DNA of 64,000 nt from Ctena decussata (taxonomy: Eukaryota; Mollusca; Bivalvia; Lucinida; Lucinidae). Both the position numbers and the translations under genes were made by a program. The notes beneath the pieces are model-generated. The model was not told where the DNA came from and ran no database searches. It saw nothing but the letters and a program-made list of their open reading frames with translations. Each line of letters starts with the position of its first letter. Within the stretch, counting starts at the first letter, position 1. The stretch covers positions 37,329,448 through 37,393,447 of the forward strand of contig OZ022510.1 in NCBI GenBank assembly GCA_963989385.1, written 5' to 3'. Below are positions 10,701 through 17,576 of the stretch, in pieces.

Positions 10701-13700
10701 TTTTAAACTTTGCACACATGTTGGGACATATTGAAGATGTGCATGTGGATTTTTGTTTGACCTAGAAATAATTTTGACAGAATTACGGCCTTTTGAACTT
10801 AGTCATTTTTAGGCAAATTTTTGCATTGTAGGGTATGGAGTTTGTGTAATCAACTCCTCTTACAATTTTCATTGGATCTTTTTCAAACCTTACATACATG
10901 CTGTGAATGTATTGAAGATATGCGTGTGTGTTTTTGTTGGACCTAGAATTAATTTTGACAGATTACAGCCTTTTGAACTTAGTCATTCTAGGGAAATTTT
11001 TGCATTGTAGGGTATGGAGTTTGTGTTATCAACTTGCTCCACAGTTTTCAATGGATCTTTTTCCAACCTTAAGTCATTTTGGGCAATTTTTTACATGGTA
11101 GGGTATGTCTTCAATGCATTCTTTGTAGGTGCTTTATGAATATACACGTCATGTGACAGGCGCTGCACGGGGGCATCATTATTGTCTTACAGACGCAATT
11201 TTCTAGTTTACATTTGTCCTAATTGTAAACTCAATTATTTTTAGATGTCCAAAAATTTAGACTTATTGCAGTATAAAAAGTTTGTGATAATACTCACACT
11301 TATGGATAAAGAATATTTCAATTAGTTATACATATTATTTCTTTGAACAGGTCAAGGTCGTTTCAGTGCATGTCCCCCTTCTATAGCTTGGACTGCTCCA
11401 GAGGTGCTGCAGAATCCAAACACACTAGAGTCTGACGAGAGTGTCACTTCTAAAGCTTGTGATGTGTATTCCTTTAGCATTGTAATGTGGGAGTTAGTGA
11501 TGTGTGATGATCCTTTTGAAGAAATGAGTACTCTGCAAGAGGTAAGAACTTTTTCTTACAGTTATTTAAGGTGAATGGACACACTTTCAGGGGAAGCAAC
11601 TCTGCATTTTCTAATGTTTGCCTCCCTTCTCAATTGTGGTCAACTCTTAAAGGTAAGAATTTTGCTCCTGTAAGAGCAAATTCTTTCCTTAAAGAGTAGA
11701 CCCCTTTAAAGAAGAGTTTTGTTGTCCATTGAAGCAAAGAGGAGTCATCAAAATTGTTCCCCTTCCTTAAAATGGCAGAAAAAACATGAAGATGTACTGA
11801 TATACCTATAAAATTAAAATTTAATTTTTCAGTGTTTGTAATGTGATGAAGAGAGTGAGTGGACCTAAAATGCATACAAAAGTTAGATTCCCATACCTGA
11901 TGCAAGGTCACTGTCAAAGGTCAAAGATGTAATCATATCTCTGCATGAGTAGTTTTCACGGTTTGCAAACATATTGAGATGGTGCTTGTTGCTTTGCCCA
12001 AGGTCAAGGTCACAGTCAAAGGGTCAAAAAGAGTCCTTGATTGCTCTAATTCTACTGAAGCAAATTATGATCCAACTTCACAGAAGGATGAAGCACAAGT
12101 ACAATCAGAATAAGAGTCCGGGGGTGGGGGAGGGGGGCTCAAAATTTGCTTTAGCAAGTTCAGTCAAACATCACAGAAAGAAAAAACTTAACAAGAAAGC
12201 GTTTTAGATTCCCCCTACCAAGATTGTTGTAGGTCACAAAAGGTCAGTTCTAGGAGGCCTTTGTTACCAGCTGTAACATTTCTTGCTTGAATAGTATGTA
12301 TGTTACCCTATTTATTTGGCTTTAAGATGGGGATTCAGACTTCCAAAATTAGATTTCCACCTCCAAAATTACTCTAAATTTGTAAATAAGTTGTGTAATT
12401 CAGGTATAAGATGAAGTTTTCCCTTCGAAAACAATACCAAAGATCTAGATCTGTCTAAGACAGATCTAGATCTTTGGTATTGTTTTAAAAGAGATTGTTT
12501 CTTGAAAGACAGATCTAAATCTTTGGTATTGTTTTAAAAGAGATTGTTTCTTGAAAGACAGATCTAAATCTTTGGTATTGTTTTAAAAGAGATTGTTTCT
12601 TAAAAGACAGATCTAAATCTTTGGTATTGTTTTAAAAGAGATTGTTTCTTAAAAGACAGATCTAAATCTTAGGTATTGTTAAAAAAGAGATTGTTTCTTG
12701 AAAGACAGATCTAAATCTTTGGTATTGTTAAAAAAGAGATTGTTTCTTGAAAGACAGATCTAGATCTTTTGGATTGCTTTGGAAGGTTTCGAAAACCCCA
12801 TCTTATAACTGAATGAGTTTGGTATGTTACATTCTAGGTGATGGACTTTGTAATATCAGGAGGCCGACCAGAGATTCCTCAGTACGACAAAATGATGCCA
12901 TTATATGGTGACCTCATGGAACACTGTTGGAAAAATAAGCCTGAGGATAGACCAAACTTTAAACAGGTATAACACTCAGCTGTCATCACTAAAGTAACTC
13001 ATTTGAAACATTACCACAAATGTTAACAGAAGGCAAATGCATGGACAGGGAAGCACATGTACAGACAGTTGGATGTACGGACAGAAAGACGAGTGATATA
13101 CCCAACAACGTACATGTACTCCATTTACCAGCATTTGATAAAGAAGACCTGTCCATGTCTTAGATAGGTAGCCTAACTCACACTGCCTTTCACATTAAAA
13201 ATAATCTCTAAACAGAAGAAAATCATGGGAACTGAAAAAAAAGAGCCATGACAGGACAAAAACAACATTCTGGCATGTGCACCCAGGGAAGACTCCGATC
13301 AGCTTGGGCATCTGCCCAGTCTGATCAGAGTCTTTGCTGTGTGCTTAAAGGCTAGCTAAGGGTCTAAGCTAACTCCATGATGACAGCAAAGATGTTGATC
13401 AGACTGGATGTGGCTGCTCAGGCTTATCTGAATCTTCACTGGGCACACCACATTGTTTTGTTGTGTTGCAGTGCAATTATAAAACCTTATCACAAGTGTG
13501 ACCAGAAAAAGGAATGACAGACAGGCAAACAAATGGACAGATGAACACACAGGCGGGTAAACAGGCAGAAAGATCAGTGCCATACCCTACAACACACTTC
13601 ATTTACCAGGGTTTAATAAACAAGATCTGTCAATGCACTAGATATGTAGCCTCACCCACACATGTCTGTCTGACACAAGAAACACATTAAATCAGTGGAA

Positions 13701-15042
13701 GCTTATGGGAAAAAAATGTATTAAAGGAGAGGGTGGTGGTATACTGAGGATTAATTTCCACAGTGTCATTCGTGGAAAGACTTGGTGCAAGGAGGTCCAG
13801 CCATGGATTTATTCCTCTGAGTCTCTTGGAGACTGTCATTACGGGAATTGAAACAACGGCAACAACATCAGTAGTTGATGCTGTTCTACTTCTCATGATG
13901 ATACTCTCCAGCAAGCTCAGCGGAACATGTCCCAAGTTGCACCTCCTAGCACCAAATGTGTCCATAACAAAATTAATATTGTAACTTCTTTGAGTTCTGG
14001 GGCCGTCTTTATAAAACTACTTAAGTCTTTGCTATGCTGTTGCTAAGGCTAAATTTCTATGTAGGAGGTTTCCTACAACTATGAAATTTGCTCTGGAGGA
14101 ACAGTCTTTTTCAGACTGTTCCTCCAGAGCAAATTTCATGGTTGTAGGGAATCTCCTGAATAGAAATTCAGCCTTAGCAACAGCATAGCAACCACTTAAG
14201 TCGTTTTATAAATACGGCCTCTGGTGTTTTCCATGTCCACGACAGAATGACAAGTATATCATAATGTCTCTTGGTCAAATAGTGTAAGCACCTCCAGTCA
14301 GCCAAAGAAATTATCACATTTGATAATTCTAGCCCATTGATTGGTTGAATAAATCTTAACAACTTTACCTGAACAGGTAGCATTTGCTATGAATCAGAAC
14401 CTCCCCCCCAACCCCACCCCACCCCAAACTCACAACAGAGAAATCCTGTCTTTAAAATATGCTGATTATTTTTTATGACATCTGTAAGTTTGCTCACTTG
14501 ATTGACTTGCCTGAAACTAGTATAAAGCAAAAAGCAAGAAGACATGAGCCGCGACACGAGAAAACCGACAATGTGGTCGTCCGCCCACCGCAGACTCAGA
14601 TCAGCCTGGGCATTCACCCAGTCTGATCAGACTCTTTGCTAAGCGCTTAAAGGGTAGCTGAGGGACTAAGGTACCTTCATGCGGAAAGCGAAGTCTCTGA
14701 TCAGACTGGGCGGATGCCCAGGCTGATCTGAGTCTGCGCTGGACGCACGACCACATTGTTGGTTTTGTCATGTCGTGGCTCACATAGTTATTTCTTTCTC
14801 AGCAGAAGGGGCTGTGGCATAAAATTTTGAAGAGTTTCTTGTTCACACTGTTTCCACAGAATTCTTGTACTTATGTATGTTTTTTTTTTACATTTCAGGT
14901 TACAGTTCATCTAAAAGAGTTAATGCATCATGCAAAGGCATTTCAAAAAGCTCTCAGTAGCCATAGTAACGGAAAAATTCCTGTAACTAGCATGAAGTGG
15001 TCCTCAGTTTCTAATTCAAATTCTACATCAACAGAGTCTTGA
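1586..15042 (+). CDS. Protein kinase (TK/TKL group), C-terminal part, six exons, 5' end outside window
   Basis: Spliced gene; exons 1586-1738, 3664-3774, 6703-6772, 11351-11541, 12838-12966, 14899-15042. All junctions are GT-AG and phases join (0, 0, 1, 0, 0). Together they encode about 265 codons ending in TGA. Visible kinase landmarks in order: HRNIV and the hinge region (IISEF), WPHRVKI helix, HRDLRCGN catalytic loop, CDFG magnesium loop, WTAPEVL activation-segment end, DVYSF helix F, and [12 protein letters not shown] near the lobe end. A serine/asparagine-rich tail follows. The glycine loop and VAIK lysine must lie upstream. The HRDLRxxN loop recalls tyrosine kinases and the APE context recalls TK or TKL kinases, so substrate class is open. 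A TAA interrupts the first visible exon (1694-1696). Not assigned to a named gene. Confidence 0.85.
1739..2156. other. Intronic sequence, nothing recognised
   Basis: Lies between the kinase donor at 1739 and the palindromic MITE at 2157. A weak open frame on the minus strand has no family features. Confidence 0.5.
2157..2266. mobile_element. MITE family G, palindromic
   Basis: Near-perfect inverted repeat of about 50 bp per arm. The ends read TACCATAATGTGC and (complement) TACCGTAATGTGC. The inner arms are TTGGGACACCTAAAAT and ATTTTTAGGTGTCCCAA around a TTTGTCCCAAATGG centre. Related copies: 10334-11273 (split), 25279-25415, 33562-33750. Confidence 0.8.
2340..2765. repeat. GC-rich repeat fragment interrupted by family A hairpin
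   Basis: CCCCGGATCCAGAGGG to the left and GGTCTGGATCCGGGCC to the right look like inverted halves of one element. Between them lies the palindrome 2471-2536 (ATATGTTGTGACATCTTATT and its complement), a short member of family A. The exact element boundary is unclear. Confidence 0.5.
2820..3109. other. Intronic sequence with traces of MITE family I
   Basis: At 2880-2945 the sequence TCTGGATCTAGAATTTTTGG followed by TTGTTTTGGAAGGG resembles one arm of family I (12416-12815). Otherwise nothing recognised. Confidence 0.4.
3110..3230 (-). mobile_element. MITE family F, partial, reversed
   Basis: GAGAAGGGAGGCAAA and CAGAGTTGCTTCCCCT are the complement of the left part of the family F copy at 11565-11820. 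The apparent exon here (between CTAG and GTAAAT) is explained by this repeat. Confidence 0.6.
3290..3410. mobile_element. MITE family I, palindromic
   Basis: Hairpin ATAGATCTGTCTTGTAAGAC with its complement in the centre, and outer arms CTTCCAAAAGCATCCC / GGGAGGAAAG. Shares its centre with the expanded copy at 12416-12815. Confidence 0.6.
3425..3645. mobile_element. MITE family D, palindromic centre
   Basis: Central perfect palindrome GAGGCGGCTCATTATGAGCC (3552 onward), flanked by GGGCAAACAGTGTAGATC and GATCTACGCTGTTTGC, which are complementary. Other copies: 9440-9780 and the inner part of 38525-38783. Confidence 0.7.
3664..3774 (+). CDS. Kinase exon encoding the catalytic loop (HRDLRCGN)
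   Basis: 37 codons, phase 0 at both ends, acceptor TATTCAG and donor GTAAGT. Encodes [13 protein letters not shown], then [12 protein letters not shown], ending at VIK. It carries the catalytic Asp and the conserved Asn of the loop. A diverged copy lies just downstream (3842-3904), and a deleted version is tandemly amplified at 6106-6660. Confidence 0.9.
3842..3904 (+). pseudogene. Diverged duplicate of the kinase catalytic-loop exon 3' part
   Basis: Aligns with exon bases about 3712-3774 (TATGGTAAGGTAATTTGTTACTGATGATGTCACAAAG against the exon's ATGTGGTAATTT ... TTACTGATAATGATG). Unlike the tandem units at 6106-6660 it keeps the 22-bp segment between the two TTAC motifs. It is non-coding and lies 67 bp after the exon donor. 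Confidence 0.65.
3905..6030. mobile_element. Element with (ACCACAGACC)-rich inverted ends, hosting a core-repeat element
   Basis: Left end GGGTGAGTCTAATTACCACA and the complement of the right end GGGTGAGTCTAAATACCACA are inverted repeats extending over about 120 bp, including AGGATGTATGATAATCTG-type sequence on both sides. The left arm contains two tandem copies of the ACCACAGACC block (3915-4070, 4110-4230). The interior is filled by the core-repeat element 4243-5750. Confidence 0.65.
4243..5750 (+). mobile_element. Core-repeat element with GCCCCC...GACGATAGTCAGGGGGC head
   Basis: Head: ATGCCCCCATGACGATAGTC then AGGGGGCATTAAG and CCCCTGTCTGTCCGTC. About seven tandem units of roughly 180 bp follow (anchor GCATTGTAGGGTATAGAG near 4446, 4630, 4814, 5097, 5277, 5457). 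Tail: GACAGGCGCTGCACGGGGGC then CTTACAGACACAATTTTCTG. Same family: 10371-11206, 19711-20815, 42094-45592. Architecture recalls bivalve pearl or Helentron-associated elements. Confidence 0.75.
6106..6660 (+). repeat. 62-bp minisatellite derived from the kinase catalytic-loop exon
   Basis: About eight units; TATGTAAACTCCATAAATCC recurs near 6173, 6235, 6297, 6359, 6421, then more diverged. Each unit aligns with exon 3664-3774 (CTCCACAAATCCACCAATAT, then GCACCGTGATTTAC, then CTGATAATGATG, AAAGGTAAGTATTTAACTCC). The exon's 22 bp between two TTAC motifs is missing. Units therefore also carry a degraded splice donor. It ends about 40 bp before the next kinase exon. Confidence 0.85.
6703..6772 (+). 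CDS. Kinase exon with the DFG motif
   Basis: 70 nt; acceptor GATTTCAG and donor GTAAGT; ends in phase 1. Translates to [11 protein letters not shown] followed by a Cys-rich activation-loop start. The preceding exon's VIK joins to give VIKICDFG. Confidence 0.88.
6850..7075. repeat. Sequence ending in (CCATT)n
   Basis: GGAATGAATTGGTAGTGGAATGG at the left and CATTCCATTCCACTCCATTC at the right form a loose inverted repeat. The right side is a short pentanucleotide microsatellite (7033-7070). Confidence 0.5.
7246..7410 (+). mobile_element. tRNA-derived SINE (family SINE-1), complete, 14-bp target duplication
   Basis: Flanked by perfect direct repeats TAAATGAACAAATA at 7232-7245 and 7411-7424. 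The 5' part resembles tRNA: A-box-like AATGTAGTGGATAACATG, anticodon-arm-like stem GGATTACTAATCC, B-box-like AAGATTGATCCC. The body runs CTTTCGGACAAGACTTTAAA to GACGTTAAACCC. Another copy is at 40246-40395, minus strand. Confidence 0.85.
7480..7580 (-). mobile_element. MITE family F, partial
   Basis: GAGATGGGAGGCAGAAATG and CAGAGTTGCTTCTCC correspond to the reversed left arm of family F, and ACTGATATACTTATG to its end. Confidence 0.45.
7600..7880. repeat. Inverted-repeat relic with GATATCAGTACTTTGGGAT
   Basis: TTTGAGATATCAGTACTTTG is repeated with variation as GCGGTATCAGTAGTTTGGGA. Complementary segments occur at 7620-7690 (ACTGATATCTCAAAGTACC). Similar sequence recurs at 32160-32235. Looks like an old MITE; not classified. 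Confidence 0.4.
7914..8149. mobile_element. MITE family B, copy 1, target duplication ATTT
   Basis: Terminal inverted repeats GAGCCGCGACACGACAAAAC and complement; inner arms CAGATCAGCCTGGGCATCC / GGATGCCCAGGCTGATCTG. Flanked by ATTT at 7910-7913 and 8150-8153. Confidence 0.9.
8197..8399. mobile_element. MITE family A, copy 1, 8-bp target duplication
   Basis: Ends CAGAGCCCTAGATAA and TTATCTAGAGCTCTG. The interior is a long perfect hairpin (ACATATGTTGTGACCCCTCA, CCGTCTCGACGAGACGG). GTGTAAAG occurs at 8189-8196 and 8400-8407. CAG-type ends with an 8-bp duplication suggest a hAT-related non-autonomous element. Confidence 0.85.
8408..9054. other. Intronic sequence, nothing recognised
   Basis: Only a short C-rich tract at 8844-8860. 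No reading frame with family features. Confidence 0.5.
9055..9257. mobile_element. MITE family A, copy 2
   Basis: CAGAGCTCTAGATAAGAAGG at the left, complementary end TCTTATCTGGAGCACTG, and the central hairpin around CCGTCTTGTCGAGACGG. CTCAG flanks both ends (9050-9054, 9258-9262). Confidence 0.85.
9440..9780. mobile_element. MITE family D, tandem pair, one hairpin intact
   Basis: Two similar segments each contain TCTGCAAAATTTCAAAAAT or a variant and AGAGGTCAAACAATGTAGATC. The second has the palindrome GAGGTGGCTAATTATGAGCC and closes with GATCTTCACTGTTTGCAAAT. Confidence 0.6.
9785..9965 (+). pseudogene. Degenerate LINE fragment (same family as 39680 and 60022)
   Basis: Frames show traces of the conserved 3' ORF segment: AGATGAGATGCCACCAAACG corresponds to 'E.RCYQR', GAAAGACGATGACAAATTCT to 'DDDLLT', and CATGGTGGAGAAACAGAACT to 'MVEKRKL'. 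Heavily frameshifted. Confidence 0.5.
9966..10333. other. Intronic sequence, nothing recognised
   Basis: No repeat family or plausible coding sequence identified. Confidence 0.45.
10334..11273. mobile_element. MITE family G split by a core-repeat insertion
   Basis: Left half TACTGTAATGTGCTTAAG to ACACCTAAAATA (10370); right half TTTACATTTGTCCTAATTG to ATTGCAGTA (11207-11273). Joined, they restore the 110-bp palindrome seen at 2157-2266. Confidence 0.75.
10371..11206 (+). mobile_element. Core-repeat element inserted in MITE G
   Basis: Begins CTTTTTTTATGCCCCCC with GACGATAGTCAGGGGGCATT, a (TCTG)n stretch, about four core units of 170-185 bp, and ends GACAGGCGCTGCACGGGGGC ... GCAATTTTCTAG. No target duplication: the host reads A before and T after. 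Confidence 0.8.
11351..11541 (+). CDS. Kinase exon with APE motif and helix F
   Basis: 191 nt; acceptor TTGAACAG and donor GTAAGA. Encodes [13 protein letters not shown], a short acidic insert, then [14 protein letters not shown] and [19 protein letters not shown] with DVYSF is the standard end of the activation segment and start of helix F. Confidence 0.9.
11565..11820 (+). mobile_element. MITE family F
   Basis: GGTGAATGGACACACTTTC at the left and GAAGATGTACTGATATACC at the right are approximate complements in other copies. The inner hairpin is TTTGCTCCTGTAAGAGCAAA with flanks CAACTCTTAAAGG / CCTTAAAGAGTAG. Directly follows the kinase exon ending 11541. Confidence 0.65.
11821..12415. other. 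Intronic sequence with short core-repeat fragments
   Basis: CAAGGTCACTGTCAAAGGTC (near 11905) and CCAAGGTCAAGGTCACAGTC (near 12000) are isolated pieces of the core repeat at 1-780. A G-rich stretch lies at 12117-12137. Nothing else recognised. Confidence 0.45.
12416..12815. repeat. MITE family I with a 49-bp tandem expansion of its centre
   Basis: Outer inverted arms AAGTTTTCCCTTCGAAAAC and GGTTTCGAAAACCCCATC. The hairpin AGATCTAGATCTGTCTAAGA is followed by six further near-identical 49-bp units (TTTGGTATTGTTTTAAAAGA, GATTGTTTCTTGAAAGACAG) at 12504, 12553, 12602, 12651, 12700, 12749. Ends 22 bp before a kinase exon. Confidence 0.8.
12838..12966 (+). CDS. Kinase exon, C-lobe end (CW..KPEDRP)
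   Basis: 43 codons, phase 0. Encodes [14 protein letters not shown] through [15 protein letters not shown], the conserved subdomain XI with its invariant Arg. It begins 22 bp after the expanded MITE at 12416-12815. Confidence 0.9.
13035..13690. repeat. Direct repeat pair separated by MITE B
   Basis: CTCCATTTACCAGCATTTGAT with the following AAGAAGACCTGTCCATGTCT (13110-13165) recurs as CTTCATTTACCAGGGTTTAA and AACAAGATCTGTCAATGCAC (13597-13650). The GACAG-rich sequence before each copy also matches. Confidence 0.6.
13243..13475. mobile_element. MITE family B, copy 2, diverged
   Basis: GAGCCATGACAGGACAAAAA end, then GATCAGCTTGGGCATCTGCC, TCTGATCAGAGTCTTTGC and a complementary right half ending in TTTTGTTGTGTTGCAG. 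Confidence 0.75.
13745..13985. repeat. Imperfect palindrome (fold-back relic)
   Basis: The left half (TTGGTGCAAGGAGGTCCAGC, GAGTCTCTTGGAGACTGTCAT) is complementary to the right half (GCACCTCCTAGCACCAAAT, ATGATACTCTCCAGCAAGCTC). As a result the two strands encode similar spurious peptides (GARR..., PLSLLE). Confidence 0.55.
14001..14219. mobile_element. MITE family E, copy 1, 5-bp target duplication TCTGG
   Basis: Near-perfect palindrome, arms about 105 bp: GGCCGTCTTTATAAAACTAC to TTTGCTCTGGAGGAACAGTC and complement. TCTGG lies at 13996-14000 and 14220-14224. Second copy at 30132-30349. Confidence 0.85.
14225..14545. other. Intronic sequence, nothing recognised
   Basis: A C-rich stretch at 14401-14425 is the only notable composition. 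Confidence 0.45.
14546..14781. mobile_element. MITE family B, copy 3, target duplication ACAT
   Basis: GAGCCGCGACACGAGAAAAC at the left and GTTTTGTCATGTCGTGGCTC at the right; ACAT at 14542-14545 and 14782-14785. Confidence 0.9.
14899..15042 (+). CDS. Kinase terminal exon
   Basis: 48 codons after a poly-T acceptor ending at 14898; stop TGA at 15040-15042. Encodes [17 protein letters not shown], the last kinase helix, and then a low-complexity Ser/Asn/Thr tail ending STSTES. Confidence 0.85.
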   Translation, partial: VTVHLKELMHHAKAFQKALSSHSNGKIPVTSMKWSSVSNSNSTSTES

Positions 15043-15480
15043 TTTGAGGTGAAATAGAAGGACTTCACTTGGAATTATTGCTTCTATGGTAGCTGTTACC
15101 TTAAACGGCCATTCCTCCTCGTATAAAGAACTGACCAATCAGATTCAATTCTGGTTGTTGGCCATTATGCACTTAAATGAGTAGCTGGAAATCAGCTAGA
15201 GCTACAGTTACTGCGTTTCAAGGCATCGTAACTTTAGCACGGTCAGGTGACAGTAGTCCATACTGATGGTGCTCATTTGCAAATGAAGGTACTGTCGGGA
15301 TGAGCAGTAGTTCGAAGTGAAGTCAACCATAGTTGCAATAATAGGAGTGGAAATTGCTCACTGGAACTTCAGGAGGTGTTCACTTTGTTTTGGATATATG
15401 ATTGTCATACTGGTTCTTTGCATTTGTAAAAGTCAAAACCATTTTGCCTTGGAAATAAAACTATGGTGAAGTGATCCAGA
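15043..15480 (+). other. Probable 3' UTR of the kinase gene
   Basis: Non-coding sequence following the stop. The first canonical AATAAA hexamer on this strand is at 15454-15459, so a transcript end near 15475-15485 is plausible. Inferred from position only. Confidence 0.4.
15454..15459 (+). promoter_or_regulatory. Candidate polyadenylation signal AATAAA
   Basis: Perfect hexamer about 410 bp after the kinase stop codon, at a typical distance for a compact 3' UTR. Confidence 0.4.
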
Positions 15481-15638
15481 ATTGAAGTACATGTATGTGA
15501 ATAATTTTCATGTCAAGTTGTAAGATTCAAACTGGGCATGGCTATAGTATGACAAGAGTAGTGAGCCTTTAGTGATCTTGTTTGACAGTTTATGGCATTA
15601 TATTGTTGCTGAATTGGATCATCTAGCATATAATAATT

Positions 15639-15830
15639 GAGCCATGACAAAACCAACAAAGTGGCATGTGCATCCAGCGAGACTCAGATCAGCCTGGGCA
15701 TCCACCCAATCTGATCCTTAGCTACCCTTAAGCATGCAGCAAAGACTCTGATCAGACTGGGCAGATGCCTAGGCTGATCTGAGTCCCACTGGGCGCATGT
15801 CACTTTGTTGGTAATGTTGTATCATGACTC
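15639..15830. mobile_element. MITE family B, copy 4, diverged
   Basis: GAGCCATGACAAAACCAACA start, GATCAGCCTGGGCATCC, and right half ending GTTGTATCATGACTC. A central part is deleted and no target duplication remains. Confidence 0.75.
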
Positions 15831-15881
15831 ATATGATCTAAAGGAGTTGCTGAATTGAAGCTTTTGCCCTGATATGGCTTA

Positions 15882-16079
15882 CAGAGCTCTAGATAAGAGG
15901 GATATTTGATGATAATTTTTGTTACATGTATTTCTGATTGAAACCATATGTTGTGACCCCTCATCTGAACCGTCTCAATGAGATGGTTCAGATGAGGGGT
16001 CACAACATATGTTTTTATGTAGAATTAACAAAAATTATCCCTAATTATCACCAAATACTCCCTCTTATCTAGAGCTCTG
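15882..16079. mobile_element. MITE family A, copy 3
   Basis: CAGAGCTCTAGATAAGAGGG to TCTTATCTAGAGCTCTG, central hairpin CCGTCTCAATGAGATGG. GGCTTA flanks at 15876-15881 and 16080-16085. Confidence 0.85.
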
Positions 16080-16085
16080 GGCTTA

Positions 16086-16494
16086 AAACATGTACAGAAT
16101 TCCAGGCTATACAGTTTATAATGAATTCTAGTGGTTGCCATGGCATGGCTTGGAAAAAGTTGCTGAATTTTGTTGTGGATGTCTGATTGCAAAAAACAAC
16201 AACACAAAAAACAATTGTTAATCTTGTGTAAGTCTGTAATGGCTTAAATTATTACAGTGCTCTTACCCAGGCTTAATGTGCTTAATCAGTATATGAATAA
16301 ATGCACTGGGTTTCATAATCATGGCTTAATATAGTTGTTGAAATCAAGCACTGAGTCACATGTGCAAAGTGCTGCATTGCAGTGCTTTGTAATATTTTAT
16401 GTGACATGTATACATGTATGTATATTAATCAGATATCCAGTTATTATTGAGATTTTATGATAATGCTGAGGTAAATTTGCTTTTTTTCCCCACA
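16086..16494. other. Intergenic sequence, nothing recognised
   Basis: AT-rich; no coding or repeat assignment. Confidence 0.45.
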
Positions 16495-16620
16495 CAGACT
16501 CATGTTGTGGCTCTCTATTAGAACTGCCTCAATGAGGCAGTTCTAATTAGGGGCCACAACATGTGTTTTATGGAAAAATAACCAGAAATTATCATAGAAT
16601 TATCATCAACTCCAATTGGT
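16495..16620. mobile_element. MITE family A-related hairpin
   Basis: CATGTTGTGGCTCTCTATTA with its complement around ACTGCCTCAATGAGGCAG, followed by the family's GGAAAAATAACCAGAAATTA arm. Confidence 0.65.
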
Positions 16621-16757
16621 GCTTATCCATATATATTTTTAGCATAGTACATAGGAACCAGTCATGTTTTACTCTGTACCATAATTATATCTCCCCTGCC
16701 AGTTCTAACAATGTTTTTAGAATTGGTTAGGGAGGTACAATTAAATTTAATAATTCA

Positions 16758-16925
16758 GGACTCCAGTTAAGAAGGGATAAGAGGGACAATTAAGGGATAG
16801 TTTAACCTTATTTCTCCATAAAAGCATACATTGTGACCATGCGCTGAGATGGTTCTAAGGAGGGGTCCCAGCATACGTATTCCTTGAGAAATAAGAAAAC
16901 TTATCTCCAAATTAACCTCATACAT
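16758..16925. mobile_element. MITE family A, degenerate
   Basis: AGAAGGGATAAGAGGGACAA to TTCTTATTTC-like arms, the hairpin reduced to GCGCTGAGATGGTTCTAAGG, and an AGAAATAAGAAAACTTATC right arm. Confidence 0.55.
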
Positions 16926-17110
16926 GTGATGTCTCCCGGATCATCCGGGAGTCTCCCGGAAATGAGCCCATCTCCCGCGCTCCCGGAAAGTATTCAGAAT
17001 CTCCCGGATGCTGAATTTTCCTGTCATAATTTTTTCGGAACCGTTCATTTTGCGGTAACTACTTACCCGGCGGCTGTCAAAAGGATTAACTGTCCGTGAC
17101 CTAATTACCT
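16925..17110. other. GC-rich block of CTCCCGG repeats, unassigned
   Basis: TCTCCCGGATCATCCGGGAG and four more CTCCCGG or CCCGGA motifs within 90 bp, with several CpGs. A related motif set (GTCTCCCTGATGGGGAAC, ATCTCCCTGAAATG) lies at 18588-18655. No coding family recognised. Confidence 0.4.
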
Positions 17111-17372
17111 AACAGGGTGCAATATAGGACGTGTCATTCCGAGGGGTATTCGCTGATCAGACGCAGCGAGGTGTTAAATTGGCTAGCGCACCAGTAAAGG
17201 TACCTGTGCTAACTACAATAGCAGGTAACTTTTACCGAGAGCAAATGACTTTTATTGCGTCACGGCTTTTTGCATCGGTCATTGTTTATGTCTTTGATTT
17301 GCACGAATGCAATAGATGCAAGTGCCGCCAATCGACAATGATTCATGATTCGATATCGATTTTTTTTTCAGT
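17111..17372. other. CpG-bearing sequence, nothing recognised
   Basis: Composition is more GC- and CpG-rich than the surroundings, but no gene or repeat was identified. Confidence 0.35.
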
Positions 17373-17576
17373 AAACATGTCAGATACGTAATGTATAGAT
17401 CTAGTCATTATTAATATCGATCTTGCAAAATTTGCGCAGGCTGATCAGATACCATCACGGGTGCAGAATGTTGTTCAATAAACATGTCAGATACGTAATA
17501 TATAGATCTAGTCATTAGAAATATCGATCATGCAAAATTTGCGCTGGCTGATCTAGATCTATACCATCACGGGTGC
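17373..17576. repeat. Tandem duplication, about 107-113 bp
   Basis: AAACATGTCAGATACGTAAT begins at 17373 and again at 17480; both copies end CCATCACGGGTGC. The second copy has a small TCTAGA insertion. Confidence 0.85.
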
